Shown: positions 1 through 9,092, numbered from the stretch's first letter. The stretch is 64,000 bases of DNA from Lutispora thermophila DSM 19022 (GCF_900142105.1 NZ_FQZS01000017.1:29220-93219); one strand, 5' to 3'. Notes: generated by a model from the sequence alone, not told the origin. Program-made: numbers and translations.

Positions 1-135
1 ACAGGAAAAGCCATGTATGGATTGGTACAGGAGATAAAGAAAGGTACCTTTGATAGACATGATAACATATTATTCATTCATACCGGTGGAATTTTCGGTT
101 GGAACACTGCCCAAAGATCCATGATAGAATTATAG
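1..135 (+). CDS. C-terminal end of a PLP-dependent D-cysteine desulfhydrase / ACC deaminase family protein (partial)
   Basis: Reading frame 1 is open from the window edge to a TAG at 133-135 and gives 44 residues beginning TGKAMYGLVQEIKKG and containing ILFIHTGGIFG. The pairing of a TGKAM-type segment with an LFIHTGG segment is typical of the extreme C-terminus of the fold-type II PLP enzymes related to ACC deaminase and D-cysteine desulfhydrase, where these loops bind the cofactor phosphate. The start and catalytic lysine lie upstream of the window, so the substrate cannot be judged. The gap to the next gene is only 13 bases, so the two may be cotranscribed. Confidence 0.6.
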   Translation, partial: TGKAMYGLVQEIKKGTFDRHDNILFIHTGGIFGWNTAQRSMIEL

Positions 136-148
136 AAGGTGTATATTA

Positions 149-801
149 ATGATAAACAATATAATCTCAGCGCTCTATGAAAATGCTGATTCGGAAAAGG
201 CTCTCCAGATGGCTGCCTATATGAAAGATAATTTCTCGTTTCTTGGCATACAAAAGCCGAAGAGGCAGCAGATTACTAAGGAGTTTATCAAGGAAGCCAA
301 AAAAGGAAAAGCAGTGGATTGGGATGTTGTAGATATGCTGTGGAATTTGCCGGAGAGGGAGTTTCAATATTTAGCCGTAGACTATTTGATAGCCTTGAAG
401 GATTATGTAAAAGACGAAGATATTGAAAAAATAGAGAAACTGATTACTACAAAGTCGTGGTGGGATACTGTGGATGCTATAGCAAGCATTATAGTAGGAG
501 AAATGTGCAGGAAGTATCCAGAGTTAATTGAAAAAAATATCATGGATTGGGCAGAGAGCAGCAATACATGGTTGGCACGAACTGCAATACTTTTTCAGCT
601 GAGGTATAAGGAAAATACAGATACAGACCTCTTAAGCAAAATCATAAAAAAGAACAGTGAAGAGAAAGATTTTTTATCACCAAAGCAATCGGTTGGATTT
701 TGAGAGAATACTCAAAAATCGACAAAGCATGGGTTAAAGAGTTTATGGGAAATAATGCTTTGCAACCTTTGAGCATAAGAGAAGGAAGCAAATATATTTA
801 G
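149..801 (+). pseudogene. AlkD-like DNA alkylation repair protein, frameshifted near its C-terminus
   Basis: From ATG 149 the frame encodes a HEAT-repeat protein with the family hallmarks: an N-terminal MKDNFSFLGIQKPKRQQ segment, the AlkD signature WDTVDAIAS near residue 110, and WLARTAILFQLRYK. The frame as written stops at 703 (184 aa). Adding one T to the T6 run at about 669-674 restores FFITKAIGWILREYSK and an end at TAG 799-801, which is the expected AlkD-like C-terminus. AlkD-type enzymes excise 3-methyl- and 7-methyl-purines. The lesion is a single missing T in a homopolymer, so a sequencing error is as likely as real inactivation. The family call is secure. Confidence 0.8.
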
Positions 802-866
802 TTTAGCCAAAAGCAAGAAAGTATCAAGTTAAGTCAAATAGCTTGATGCTTTTTGCTTTGCATACA

Positions 867-1235
867 TCATTTCCCCAGATACATCCAATGTTGGAGGGCT
901 TCTTTAAGTTCCATAAAAGCGCTGGATTTATCCCGAGCCAGAATTGCCCCCTCAAGCCTTGCTATACTAACGGAAAAATCATTTATTTCATTTCTTTCAG
1001 TGCTGAATTGAATTCTGAATACTATTTTGCTCCATGCCTCTTTTAAATCAGCTGTATTTTTATTTGCTTCCTCCCAATGTTCTTCTGATATGTTCTCCAT
1101 TATTTTTTCAATCATTTTTGGTATATTGTCATCACCTACAGAAGAATACTTCAAAAAGATTCCGCTTTGCATTATCAATATAAAAATTACAATAGTACAT
1201 ATGGGGATTGATATAACCAGGAATTTTCTCACTGA
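867..1235 (-). CDS. DUF4363 family protein
   Basis: A small protein of about 122 aa with one N-terminal hydrophobic helix (VISIPICTIVIFILIMQSGIF) followed by an amphipathic helical region rich in Trp, Glu and Lys with the W..I...IQ.S...NEI spacing seen in DUF4363 proteins, which are anchored proteins of unknown function in Clostridia. I place the start at GTG 1235 because GAGGTGAT sits 7 bases upstream; the longer open frame from 1340 lacks a ribosome site. It follows the DUF421 gene on the same strand by 82 bases, a pairing common in clostridial genomes, and is likely cotranscribed with it. Confidence 0.65.
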   Translation of the reverse strand, partial: SVRKFLVISIPICTIVIFILIMQSGIFLKYSSVGDDNIPKMIEKIMENISEEHWEEANKNTADLKEAWSKIVFRIQFSTERNEINDFSVSIARLEGAILARDKSSAFMELKEALQHWMYLGK

Positions 1236-1317
1236 ATCATCACCTCGCATAGTATAGTTAAAGTTTAAAACTAAAGGGCTAAATTGAGTGTTGTTCTTGG
1301 AAGAGAGAATAATCTTA

Positions 1318-2046
1318 TTAGTAAGGGCCTTTATAGTCACCGATATCTAATATCTTTTTTATGTGATCATCATATTTATCTACATATAGACTTCCTGCCG
1401 GGTTAAGAGTTGCTAGGAATACTTCCGAGGCATCATTGATGCCTTGCTTCTTAAGTTCCCTGATAAGCCAAGCTTTATCCTTGTTTAATTGAGCAAGATT
1501 CTCTTCTATGATGATTCCGTCATATATCAGTTCCGTGCTGATGCCGTCAGGCACAACTTTCATATTCATGTCTTTGGGAGTCAAAGGCATATGCTCAGGC
1601 TTTTTAAGTACTGATATTTGACCATTTGGTTCTATTATTGCGAAATCCACTTGGTTAAGATCAAAGACTCCTTTGTTTCTCAATAATGCCATGATGTCTG
1701 AAACTCTATATTTCATTTTTTTCAAACTCTTTTCCATTATCTTGCCCTTCATAATTACGATGGTTGGTTCCCCTTCAAGGTATTTTGCCGCATATCTCCA
1801 TTTCAAAGTTATAACTTCCATAAAATATCCCAATGAAGCCCATGACAACAGCCCAATCCAGTGTGGCCATGCTCTGCTGGATAAATCCACCGTAAGTTCA
1901 GAGGCTATAGAGCCTATAGTTATGCCCAGAACATAATCAAAAAAAGTCAGTTGACTTATTTGCTCCTTTCCTATTATCCTTGTGAAGATGAGAAGGGAAA
2001 AGAAGCCGATGACGGATCTCACAACTACAACCAAACCTTCATTCAA
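1318..2046 (-). CDS. DUF421 (YetF-like) membrane protein
   Basis: 242 aa starting at TTG 2046 with GAGGAGGTC 6 bases upstream. Three hydrophobic segments occupy the first 90 residues (VVRSVIGFFSLLIFTRIIG, FDYVLGITIGSIASEL, WPHWIGLLSWASLGYFM). They are followed by a cytoplasmic domain with the DUF421 pattern LEGEPTIVIMKGKI, then LLRNKGVFDLNQVDFAIIEPNGQISVL. This is the architecture of Bacillus YetF, YrbG and YdfS, whose C-terminal domain is structurally known but whose role is uncertain; spore-related functions are reported for some relatives. The downstream partner is the DUF4363 gene. Length is normal for the family. Confidence 0.85.
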   Translation of the reverse strand: MNEGLVVVVRSVIGFFSLLIFTRIIGKEQISQLTFFDYVLGITIGSIASELTVDLSSRAWPHWIGLLSWASLGYFMEVITLKWRYAAKYLEGEPTIVIMKGKIMEKSLKKMKYRVSDIMALLRNKGVFDLNQVDFAIIEPNGQISVLKKPEHMPLTPKDMNMKVVPDGISTELIYDGIIIEENLAQLNKDKAWLIRELKKQGINDASEVFLATLNPAGSLYVDKYDDHIKKILDIGDYKGPY

Positions 2047-2211
2047 TTTTTAGACCTCCTCTATCAGTAATTTATGGACATAGTATTTGATATATGGAAA
2101 TTTTTATAACTTATAGGGGAAACATAATTTTATTTCATGTTAGCTTGACATAAAGGATTTCTTAAGTTAATGTAATGATTTTCCGAAAAGATTTTGTTTT
2201 CGCTTTTGATA

Positions 2212-2241
2212 TTGACCTTTATCTGCATTTTAGAATACAAT
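2212..2241 (+). promoter_or_regulatory. Likely sigma-A promoter for the DUF2703 gene
   Basis: TTGACC (2212-2217) and TACAAT (2236-2241) are separated by 18 bases, 42 bases upstream of the ATG at 2284. This is the best sigma-A match in the intergenic region. Confidence 0.5.
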
Positions 2242-2283
2242 ACATAGAGAAATCTCAATATGATGCTATACAGGAGGATATGA

Positions 2284-2805
2284 ATGAACAATTCAAAACA
2301 TGGATGTAATTCCTGTGGATGTGGTTATTGCTGTTCGGGTTTCTGCAGAGCAGAAAATATAGAAATAGAAACAAGACAAGTAGTTGTAGATTTTTTATAT
2401 GTGAATCATGGAGCTTGTGAACTGTGTCAGGAAACAGAAAAAAATCTTGAAGAGGCTATTAACAGCATATCCAATGTATTGGAGTTAGCCGACATTGAAG
2501 TAGTGATAAACAAAATAAATGTAGACACAGAAGAATTGGCCATAAAGTATAAATTTTCTGCTTCCTCTGCAATACGAGTGGATGGCAGAAATATAAAAAT
2601 GGAATTGAGAGAAATGCCATGCAGTTCTAAGAAAGAGGGGCTGCACTGCTGGGTATGGCCATACAAGGGTAAGGAGTATATTGTACCGCCTGCAACTCTC
2701 ATAGCGGAAGGATTATTAAGAAGCATATTTGGTCATGAATACGAAATCAATGAAGATAATGAATATATAATACCGGAAAACCTTAAAAAATTTATGCAAC
2801 TATAA
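2284..2805 (+). CDS. DUF2703 family cysteine-rich protein
   Basis: 173 aa with AGGAGG 5 bases before the ATG. The first 21 residues are very Cys-rich (CNSCGCGYCC, then C at 21), suggesting a metal- or cofactor-binding tail. The body has a thioredoxin-like DUF2703 pattern: VDFLYVNHGACELCQETEKNLEEAI with a CxxC-like pair, then INVDTEELAIKYKFSASSAIRVDG, the usual strand-loop preceding the cis-proline equivalent, and a second CSSKKEGLHCW motif. DUF2703 proteins are often near metal-resistance genes, but nothing here supports that. It stands alone with its own promoter and converges on the next small gene. Confidence 0.75.
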   Translation: MNNSKHGCNSCGCGYCCSGFCRAENIEIETRQVVVDFLYVNHGACELCQETEKNLEEAINSISNVLELADIEVVINKINVDTEELAIKYKFSASSAIRVDGRNIKMELREMPCSSKKEGLHCWVWPYKGKEYIVPPATLIAEGLLRSIFGHEYEINEDNEYIIPENLKKFMQL

Positions 2806-2826
2806 AGAATTAAAATCTATGAATCC

Positions 2827-3009
2827 CTATCTACCTTTCTCAGGTTCATAGGGATCTTCTTCATAATCAAATTCTATTTTTTTGAAATTTGCTTTGTTTG
2901 TAAATGCTTTATATTGATTTTTATTTTTGCTAAGATTTTTCAGCCTGTCATACTCGTCTTCCATATAATCATAGTCATGGCCTAGCAGATTAAATTTCCC
3001 TTTTTTCAT
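2827..3009 (-). CDS. Small hypothetical protein (60 aa)
   Basis: A highly charged 60-aa protein starting with MKKGKFNLLGHDYDYMEDEYD and ending EDPYEPEKGR. AAGGTGAG lies just upstream of the ATG at 3009 (a GTG at 3018 is in frame but overlaps the ribosome site). There is no membrane segment, and it is rich in Asp, Tyr, Lys and Asn. I do not recognise the family. The ribosome site and the convergent position after a clean stop suggest it is real. Confidence 0.5.
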   Translation of the reverse strand: MKKGKFNLLGHDYDYMEDEYDRLKNLSKNKNQYKAFTNKANFKKIEFDYEEDPYEPEKGR

Positions 3010-3349
3010 ATTACTCACCTTCCAATTTTGCTATAGCTTTAAAATATCCGTTGTTCATCAAAGTAATTTTATCACAATTATCTGATTATTGTAAGCATGG
3101 AAGTATCAGATTAAATTAATATACGACAAAATAATGGGGAAATTTATTTCCCGGGAAATATAATATGTAAGTTCGACAAAAACATTATTTTCGAGGTACT
3201 AATTATGCAAAGTTTTAGGTTGTAATAAAAGCATGGTATATCATATAAATAAAGCCTTCTCATAAAAGGATATTTCCCACTATTGGAGAATAAACATATA
3301 CAAGCGAAATAAATGAAAAGGGGGTAGCCGACAAGTCGGCGATTGTACT
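3010..3349. other. Intergenic region with a small hairpin between ribosome site and start codon of the DUF1445 gene
   Basis: A/T-rich DNA of 340 bases without a convincing gene; it separates divergent genes and must hold both promoters. Close to the right edge, AAAAGGGGG (3316-3324) is followed by a perfect 6-bp inverted repeat, GCCGAC-AA-GTCGGC at 3327-3340, then 9 bases and the ATG at 3350. The hairpin lies exactly between the only plausible Shine-Dalgarno and the start codon. Confidence 0.5.
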
Positions 3350-4138
3350 ATGGATTATGCAAATATGAGCCCAAGAGAAGTTAGAGAACTCATCAGGAAA
3401 GAAAAAATAACTTCGCCTACTTCAGGCATGTGCCGAGGACATATACAGGCAAACCTGGCTATAGTTCCTAAAGATTTAGCTTTTGATTTTTTATTGTTTG
3501 CTCAGAGGAATCCTAAGCCCTGTCCTATATTGGATGTCACAGATATAGGAGATCCAGAGCCTAAAATAATGGCTAAGGGTGCAGACTTGAGGTTTGATGT
3601 TCCTAAATACAGAATTTACAAATATGGAGAGTTGGTGGATGAGGTAAACAACATAGAGAAGTATTGGAGAGATGACCTAGTCGGTTTTCTGATCGGTTGC
3701 AGCTTTTCTTTTGAATCCGCTATGTTGAATGCTTCTATACCAGTAAGGCATATAGAAGAAAATCACAATGTACCTATGTATATAACAAATATTGATTGCA
3801 CTCCTGCCGGCAAGTTCTGCGGCAAAATGGTGGTAAGCATGAGACCTATACCGTATCACCTGATACCTAGAGCAGTTCAGGCCACTTCAAGATTTCCACA
3901 AGTCCATGGAGCACCTATACATATAGGAGATCCTAGCCAGATAGGAATCGAGGATGTAAACAAACCGGACTTTGGTGACCCATCTACCATTAAAGAAGGA
4001 GAGGTACCTGTATTCTGGGCATGTGGCGTTACACCCCAATCCATAGCCATGACCAGCAAGCCGGAGCTTATGATAACTCACTCTCCTGGTCATATGTTTA
4101 TCTGCGATCCTAAGGATGAAGATTTGGCAGTGCTGTAA
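3350..4138 (+). CDS. DUF1445 putative hydro-lyase / D-glutamate cyclase-like protein
   Basis: 262 aa, the usual length for this family. It carries the family landmarks ARE-like SPREVRELIR at the N-terminus, SGMCRGHIQANLAIVP, a central FLIGCSFSFESAML, and NIDCTPAGKF followed by VVSMRPI and HGAPIHIGDP, with FWACGVTPQ near the end. Mammalian DGLUCY carries a related domain that converts D-glutamate to 5-oxoproline; bacterial members are mostly annotated putative hydro-lyases. It is a single-gene unit ending at a bidirectional terminator. The start at 3350 is supported only if the 3327-3340 hairpin brings the upstream GGGGG close. Confidence 0.85.
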   Translation: MDYANMSPREVRELIRKEKITSPTSGMCRGHIQANLAIVPKDLAFDFLLFAQRNPKPCPILDVTDIGDPEPKIMAKGADLRFDVPKYRIYKYGELVDEVNNIEKYWRDDLVGFLIGCSFSFESAMLNASIPVRHIEENHNVPMYITNIDCTPAGKFCGKMVVSMRPIPYHLIPRAVQATSRFPQVHGAPIHIGDPSQIGIEDVNKPDFGDPSTIKEGEVPVFWACGVTPQSIAMTSKPELMITHSPGHMFICDPKDEDLAVL

Positions 4139-4152
4139 TTATAGCAACAAAA

Positions 4153-4183
4153 GGCTGAATGAGATTCAATATCCCATTCAGCC
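4153..4183. terminator. Bidirectional rho-independent terminator
   Basis: Perfect stem GGCTGAATG (4153-4161) with CATTCAGCC (4175-4183), flanked by A- and T-rich runs on both sides, between the convergent DUF1445 and dnaC-like genes. Confidence 0.8.
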
Positions 4184-4198
4184 CTTTAATCTTTTAAA

Positions 4199-5179
4199 TC
4201 ATATGATATTTTGCAGTTTAAGCCTTATATCCTCTCCGAAAAACTCATACATCAGAAAATTGCCGAATATTCTTGACGATACTCTTTCCGAGTAGGTTTT
4301 TATTATCTCATCAACATCCAGATTTGTTGAGATTATCATTTTTTTGTTCTCTAATAGCCTTTTATTCAATATGTTATAAATAACAAGGCCTGAGAATTGA
4401 GTTCCCAGCTCTGTGCCCAAATCGTCAATTATAAGCAGATCGCATTCATATATATCCCTCAGAGCTTCGTCTTCTGCTTCTTCGTTATCAAAATCAAACT
4501 TATATTTTCTTACAAGATCTACAAGATCCGGAGCCGATTGATATATGACGCTTTTACCCATATCCAGCAAATCCTTTGCTATGGAATTGCAGAGAAAAGT
4601 TTTTCCCAGGCCTGGCCTGCCTATAAACAACAGATTCTTATTATGTCTATCGAAATCCTTGGTATATTTTATGCACTCCATAAATATATGCTCCATGTTT
4701 TCCCTTGGAGATATACCACCATCAACAGATTTGCTGGAGTAATAGTTTATATTGAAGTTATCAAAGTTCTCCTTGGATATTCTGTGAGCAAGCTTAAATT
4801 GCTTATATTGGTAGGCAATAAGCTTTTGCATAAGGCAACCGCATCTTTCCAATCCAATATAACCCGTATCTTTGCATTTATTGCAATTGTATTTCATCTG
4901 TAGATAATCCTTTGGATAGTTATTTGCTGTAAGTATTTCTGCCTTTTCTATTTTCAAATCTGTTTGCTTCTTATGAAGTTCCTCCAGAAGCTTTTCTTTA
5001 TCTTCACCATTCATAAGCACGGCCTTGGTTATGTTTATGCCTAAGCTAACCATTTCATCGTCAATTTCTTTGAGCCTTGGCAGCTTGGAATAAAGCTCCT
5101 TTTTACGTTTTTCCAGCTCCCTCCTGTTTTTTTCCCTTATTTCTTCATATTCATTCATTATGGTTTGTATGCTATTCAC
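4199..5179 (-). CDS. dnaC: DnaC/DnaI-type AAA+ helicase loader
   Basis: 326 aa. The N-terminal 90 residues are a charged coiled coil, followed by a zinc-binding CNKCKDTGYIG...CGCL cluster as in Bacillus DnaI. An AAA+ ATPase follows with Walker A GRPGLGKTFL near residue 170, Walker B LLIIDDLGTE near residue 232, and sensor 1 IISTN. The protein should load the replicative helicase onto single-stranded DNA at oriC and restarted forks. It is translationally coupled to the dnaD gene, whose end overlaps its start by 8 bases; dnaD-dnaC pairing is standard in Firmicutes and supports the role. Confidence 0.88.
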   Translation of the reverse strand: MNSIQTIMNEYEEIREKNRRELEKRKKELYSKLPRLKEIDDEMVSLGINITKAVLMNGEDKEKLLEELHKKQTDLKIEKAEILTANNYPKDYLQMKYNCNKCKDTGYIGLERCGCLMQKLIAYQYKQFKLAHRISKENFDNFNINYYSSKSVDGGISPRENMEHIFMECIKYTKDFDRHNKNLLFIGRPGLGKTFLCNSIAKDLLDMGKSVIYQSAPDLVDLVRKYKFDFDNEEAEDEALRDIYECDLLIIDDLGTELGTQFSGLVIYNILNKRLLENKKMIISTNLDVDEIIKTYSERVSSRIFGNFLMYEFFGEDIRLKLQNII

Positions 5180-6191
5180 TTAACTCACCTCTGCTTTTTT
5201 GCAGGAGCCTTTGCTTTAACAGGTCTGTGTCGTATGTACGGCCTTTGAAGTTATTGAAGGTTCGTTTAGGCGCTTTAGTACTGTCTTTAATGCTTTGTGA
5301 AGAAGATTTATTGAGATAAGTTTCAATTTCCTCTATTGTTTTAATATTCTTATCATGCCATTCGGTAAGCACCTTGTCTATATATGAAAAGGAAGGTTTC
5401 AAAGTTTTGGCTGTCAATTCGCAGGCTTTGAGTACAACCTCATCGGAATAGGAATATTCATAAAACCATTTTTGCATCATTTCTTCCTCTACGGCAGTAG
5501 GTTGTCTCCCGATTCGGAGAAAATTCAGCACTTTACTGTATTTTTGCCATTTTTCCTTGTGCCTGTTTGCATATTCAATGGCTTTTTCTTGAGAATCTAC
5601 TCCTGCATCAAACCAGTTTCTAGCCACCTGTTTCAGATAGGGAAGATCTTTTTTATTCCTTGAGTAACAATCTTCAATTATCATTACAACTATTTCAGGA
5701 GGAAAACCATAATCGTCAATCCAGTCCAGGAAGGAGAACATTTCATTTTGAGACAATTCCCTTCCGCAAATTCTTCGAATATAGTCAAACATATCCCTTA
5801 TCTTTGAATTCTGTCTCGCCATTATGATGCGCTCTACGCTGTTTTTTGGCGGTTTGGTTTCCTTTCCCTTTATATTGAGCATTATTTCTCTTATATCAAT
5901 GAATTCAATTATCTTATCCTTGCTTTCTTCTGTATGTATAACATTTATGATTCCTTGATCCTGCCAATACTGCCAGGCCCTTTTTACTTCATCTGTAGAA
6001 ATATTGATGGTTTTTGCGATTATTTCGTCGGATAAATAATTGTTTTGTAAACTGTAGGAACATTTAAGTCCCAGCAGATAAACCTTGACATAATCCCCAG
6101 GTGCACCAGGCATATAGTGATTTATAAAAATATTTTCAACGGGAGTATGGCCAAGGTCTTCATTATAGGCTTTATATCTAAAGTAGTTCAT
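5172..6191 (-). CDS. DnaD-domain replication initiation protein
   Basis: 339 aa from ATG 6191, which has AGGAGGA 7 bases upstream; an upstream in-frame ATG (6218) has none. The N-terminal winged-helix part carries DEIIAKTINISTDEVKRAWQYWQDQG. Two DnaB_2/DnaD tail domains follow, the first with FSFLDWIDDYGFPPEIVVMIIEDC and a YxxxIxxxW-like YLKQVARNWFDAG ending, the second with FSYIDKVLTEWHDKNI. These domains remodel origin DNA and recruit the helicase loader. The C-terminus overlaps the DnaC-like gene, so the two are one operon. Confidence 0.88.
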   Translation of the reverse strand: MNYFRYKAYNEDLGHTPVENIFINHYMPGAPGDYVKVYLLGLKCSYSLQNNYLSDEIIAKTINISTDEVKRAWQYWQDQGIINVIHTEESKDKIIEFIDIREIMLNIKGKETKPPKNSVERIIMARQNSKIRDMFDYIRRICGRELSQNEMFSFLDWIDDYGFPPEIVVMIIEDCYSRNKKDLPYLKQVARNWFDAGVDSQEKAIEYANRHKEKWQKYSKVLNFLRIGRQPTAVEEEMMQKWFYEYSYSDEVVLKACELTAKTLKPSFSYIDKVLTEWHDKNIKTIEEIETYLNKSSSQSIKDSTKAPKRTFNNFKGRTYDTDLLKQRLLQKSRGELSE

Positions 6192-6453
6192 ATAGGTTCC
6201 TCCTAAAACAGGAATCAAATCCGATTTATCTAATATTATAGCATATATTTTCCTGCTAATAATATTGCCTTTTGGTGTAAGATAATACCAATAAACATAT
6301 TGTAAGGGAATATTCTTTGCTGGAAGAATAATTTGTCATATAAATGAATATCATATAGACAAGCAGGAAAATTTTGACCCCAACAATTTATTGAATAATA
6401 GGCTAGTTTGGTATAAAATAGAGAAAGCGATATTTAAGAAAGGAGATGCATTG

Positions 6454-7959
6454 ATGGGGGGAGACGGTGATAATCCAAACAAGATGAAAAAATTTTATGA
6501 TAGCCTTATTCAGCAGGGCACCAAGTGGTTTGACAAGTCCAAGAAAGCAATATCAAAACTAGATTTGAAGAAAACTTTTTCAAAGTTTAATATAAAATCC
6601 GTTGCAGGTGACAAGAGATTCAATATCAAGGTAGTGAACAAAAAAAGATTTATGATAAACATGGCTGCTTTGTCTGTAATAATTGTTGGTATTACATATT
6701 TCGTTTTTGCCAATAATGCTTTTTCTGTAGTGATTAACGGAGTAGAGGTGGCTAAGGTCAAGCACAAAGAGACAGCAGAGGAAGTAATTACAGCGTTAAA
6801 GCAGAGTTATGAGAAGGAAAACGATGTAGAAGTTGCTTTTAGCAGTCAGATTTCTTACGAAAAAGTAAATGCTTCAAAAAAAGAACTCCTTGAAGGCAAA
6901 GCTTTGGAAGAAAAGCTGAAGGGGCATTTGGATTATCAAGTAAAATGCGCTGTTATATACGCAGATGATAAGCCCATTGCAACTTTGAAAACTAAGGAAG
7001 AGGTAGATAAAGTACTATCCGGTGTAGAACAATATTATACCAAAGGAGTAGATCTAAGTAAAATCAAGGAGAAGGGTTTTTCTGAAAAAGTAGAAGTAAA
7101 AGAAGAATTTATGGATGTATCTACAGTTATGAATGTAGAAGAAGCGCAAAACTATATTATAAATGGGACAACTGAAGTCAGAATACATAAGGTTGAGGCA
7201 GGAGAGAGTTTTTGGAGCATATCAAGAAAATATGGCATAAGCTTGGAAGATTTGCAGAGGGCAAATCCCACAGCTAATCCGGAAAAAATAAAAATAGGTC
7301 AGGAACTTAACTTGGTAGTTCCCAAATCATTAATTAATGTCAAGACTGTTGAAGAAGTTACATATACAGACAAGATTCCTTATGAGCAGAAGTTGGAGTA
7401 TAGCAGCAGCATGTACAAGGACCAGACTCAAGTAAGGGTCAAGGGTGAATACGGTGAAAAGGAAGTCAAAGCGGAAGTAGTCAAGATAAACGGGATTGAA
7501 AGCGAGAGAATAATTTTATCAGAAAATGTAACAAAGGAACCAAAAACTCAGATTTTGGTAAAAGGAACGAAGGAGCCGCCACCTAAGAAAGGTACAGGGA
7601 CTTTCATTACTCCAACAAGGGGTACCGTAACTTCCCGATTTGGATACAGATGGGGAAGGAATCATAATGGGTTAGATATTGCAGCACCTGTAGGTACAGC
7701 TGTAAAAGCTGCTGACGGAGGAGAAGTTATTTTTGCAAGTACCAGTGGTAATTATGGAAAATTGATAAAGATTGACCATGGCGGAGGCTTTGTTACATAT
7801 TATGGCCATCTCAGCAAAATCAGTGTTAAGGTAGGAGACAAAGTATATAAAGGGCAGACCATAGGTGCTGTGGGTACAACAGGGAGAACCACAGGCCCTC
7901 ATCTGCACTTCGAAATAAGAAAGAATGGAAATCCTGTAAATCCATCAAAATATTTGTAA
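6454..7959 (+). CDS. Membrane-anchored M23 peptidase with LysM and G5 domains
   Basis: 501 aa from ATG 6454, preceded by AAAGGAGA. Order: cytoplasmic basic region of about 65 residues, one transmembrane helix (MAALSVIIVGITYFVFA), an extracellular linker, a LysM repeat (VEAGESFWSISRKYGISLEDL), a G5 domain (TVEEVTYTDKIPYEQ to ILVKGTK), and a C-terminal M23/LytM domain with GRNHNGLDIAA, HGGGFVTYYGHL and GPHLHFEIR, which supply the zinc ligands. It should cleave peptidoglycan cross-bridges or stem peptides at the cell surface. All catalytic motifs are present. The gene is single and ends at a strong terminator. Confidence 0.92.
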   Translation: MGGDGDNPNKMKKFYDSLIQQGTKWFDKSKKAISKLDLKKTFSKFNIKSVAGDKRFNIKVVNKKRFMINMAALSVIIVGITYFVFANNAFSVVINGVEVAKVKHKETAEEVITALKQSYEKENDVEVAFSSQISYEKVNASKKELLEGKALEEKLKGHLDYQVKCAVIYADDKPIATLKTKEEVDKVLSGVEQYYTKGVDLSKIKEKGFSEKVEVKEEFMDVSTVMNVEEAQNYIINGTTEVRIHKVEAGESFWSISRKYGISLEDLQRANPTANPEKIKIGQELNLVVPKSLINVKTVEEVTYTDKIPYEQKLEYSSSMYKDQTQVRVKGEYGEKEVKAEVVKINGIESERIILSENVTKEPKTQILVKGTKEPPPKKGTGTFITPTRGTVTSRFGYRWGRNHNGLDIAAPVGTAVKAADGGEVIFASTSGNYGKLIKIDHGGGFVTYYGHLSKISVKVGDKVYKGQTIGAVGTTGRTTGPHLHFEIRKNGNPVNPSKYL

Positions 7960-7968
7960 AACGTGAAT

Positions 7969-8004
7969 AAAAAATAGAGGAATTACAGCTCCTCTATTTT
8001 TTTT
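7969..8004. terminator. Bidirectional terminator between M23 and S8 peptidase genes
   Basis: Thirteen-bp stem AAAAAATAGAGGA (7969-7981) with TCCTCTATTTTTT (7990-8002) and T tract; the S8 gene stop codon lies inside it. Confidence 0.85.
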
Positions 8005-9092
8005 ATATTCATATATCCTTTTCCCTGAGCGTGTTTTAGCTCTCCCAAAGAAGTGGTGCACAGCTTCAAAAGGCTTTTTACATCATCGGGAGAAATATCT
8101 TTCTTCTTTTCATAGACTAGAGCTGCAAATCCTGCAGCCAAGCTTGCAGAAGCTGCAGTGCCCATAAAGCTTTCTGAAGGGATAAAGCCGGGCATTACAA
8201 TATCCGGTTTATCCAGATTAGGTGCCACTGGACCTTTGCTGCTCCAGGGAGAAATAGAGAATTTGGCACCATCTGTATCAAAGGAACCTATAGTAAGTAA
8301 TTTGCCGTTATGACCTGGGCTTGTTATTGTGGATTTTTCAGGTCCAAGATTTCCAGCACAGCTTATTACAAGTAAGCCCTTTTGCCATAAGGCCTCTGCG
8401 GCTATGGACAAAATATCATGATTTCCACTATTTAATGAGACTCCGAAATTCAATACAACAATCTTTATGTTGTATTTATCCTTTATTTCCACCATCCAAT
8501 CCATGGAAGCCAGTATATCTGAATAATAACCATAATTGATCATATTAAAGGCTTTTGCACATACTATTCCCGTTTCACCGGCGGGGATAGATGCTGTAGC
8601 CGCTGATGATGTTCCGTGGCCGCTGTCATCATAGGCATCTTTTTTTCCATTTACAAAATCCTTAAAGGATAGTATTCTTCTTCTTGGCTTCATAAAATCT
8701 GCTCTGGGATGTATGCCTGTATCTATAAAACCTATGGATATGCCTTTGCCATTTAAAAGTTGTGATTTCATCATGAAATTACTGTTATGACCATCGGCAG
8801 ATGCAAAGGTCTTCCCCATCAAGGAAGCTTTGTCGTCATAATAGATCCTGCTGATTTCTACAAGGGCTTTTAAACTGTCCAAATTTCTAATTGGCAAATT
8901 TCCACATATATGATTTATGAAGTTTATTTCGTATTTTGTTTTAAAGCCAATTCGTAAAAGTTTTCTTTTTATGGAACTATCTATGCTATGTTTTACTTCA
9001 AGGATCAAAGGGATGGATTGAACTCCTTTAATGGATGATATATATTTTATTTTTGGATCGACTCTTTTTGAAAGTGAAAAGAAATCTTTCAC
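7983..9092 (-). CDS. S8 family subtilisin-like serine protease
   Basis: About 369 aa from GTG 9092, chosen because AGGAGGGGG lies 6 bases upstream; the longer open frame to 9248 crosses the divergent promoter. The catalytic triad is visible in GFIDTGIHP (Asp), DSGHGTSSA (His) and GTAASASLAAG (Ser), with the oxyanion region VISCAGNLGP. There is no signal peptide, so it resembles intracellular subtilisin-type proteases, with an N-terminal inhibitor-like segment of about 100 residues before the first motif. It is divergent from the zinc-ribbon gene. Confidence 0.88.
   Translation of the reverse strand: MKDFFSLSKRVDPKIKYISSIKGVQSIPLILEVKHSIDSSIKRKLLRIGFKTKYEINFINHICGNLPIRNLDSLKALVEISRIYYDDKASLMGKTFASADGHNSNFMMKSQLLNGKGISIGFIDTGIHPRADFMKPRRRILSFKDFVNGKKDAYDDSGHGTSSAATASIPAGETGIVCAKAFNMINYGYYSDILASMDWMVEIKDKYNIKIVVLNFGVSLNSGNHDILSIAAEALWQKGLLVISCAGNLGPEKSTITSPGHNGKLLTIGSFDTDGAKFSISPWSSKGPVAPNLDKPDIVMPGFIPSESFMGTAASASLAAGFAALVYEKKKDISPDDVKSLLKLCTTSLGELKHAQGKGYMNIKKIEEL

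Noticed and set aside
1318..1936. Plus-strand ORF of 87 aa opposite the DUF421 gene and similar antisense ORFs throughout
   Set aside because: Antisense shadows of well-supported genes without ribosome sites.
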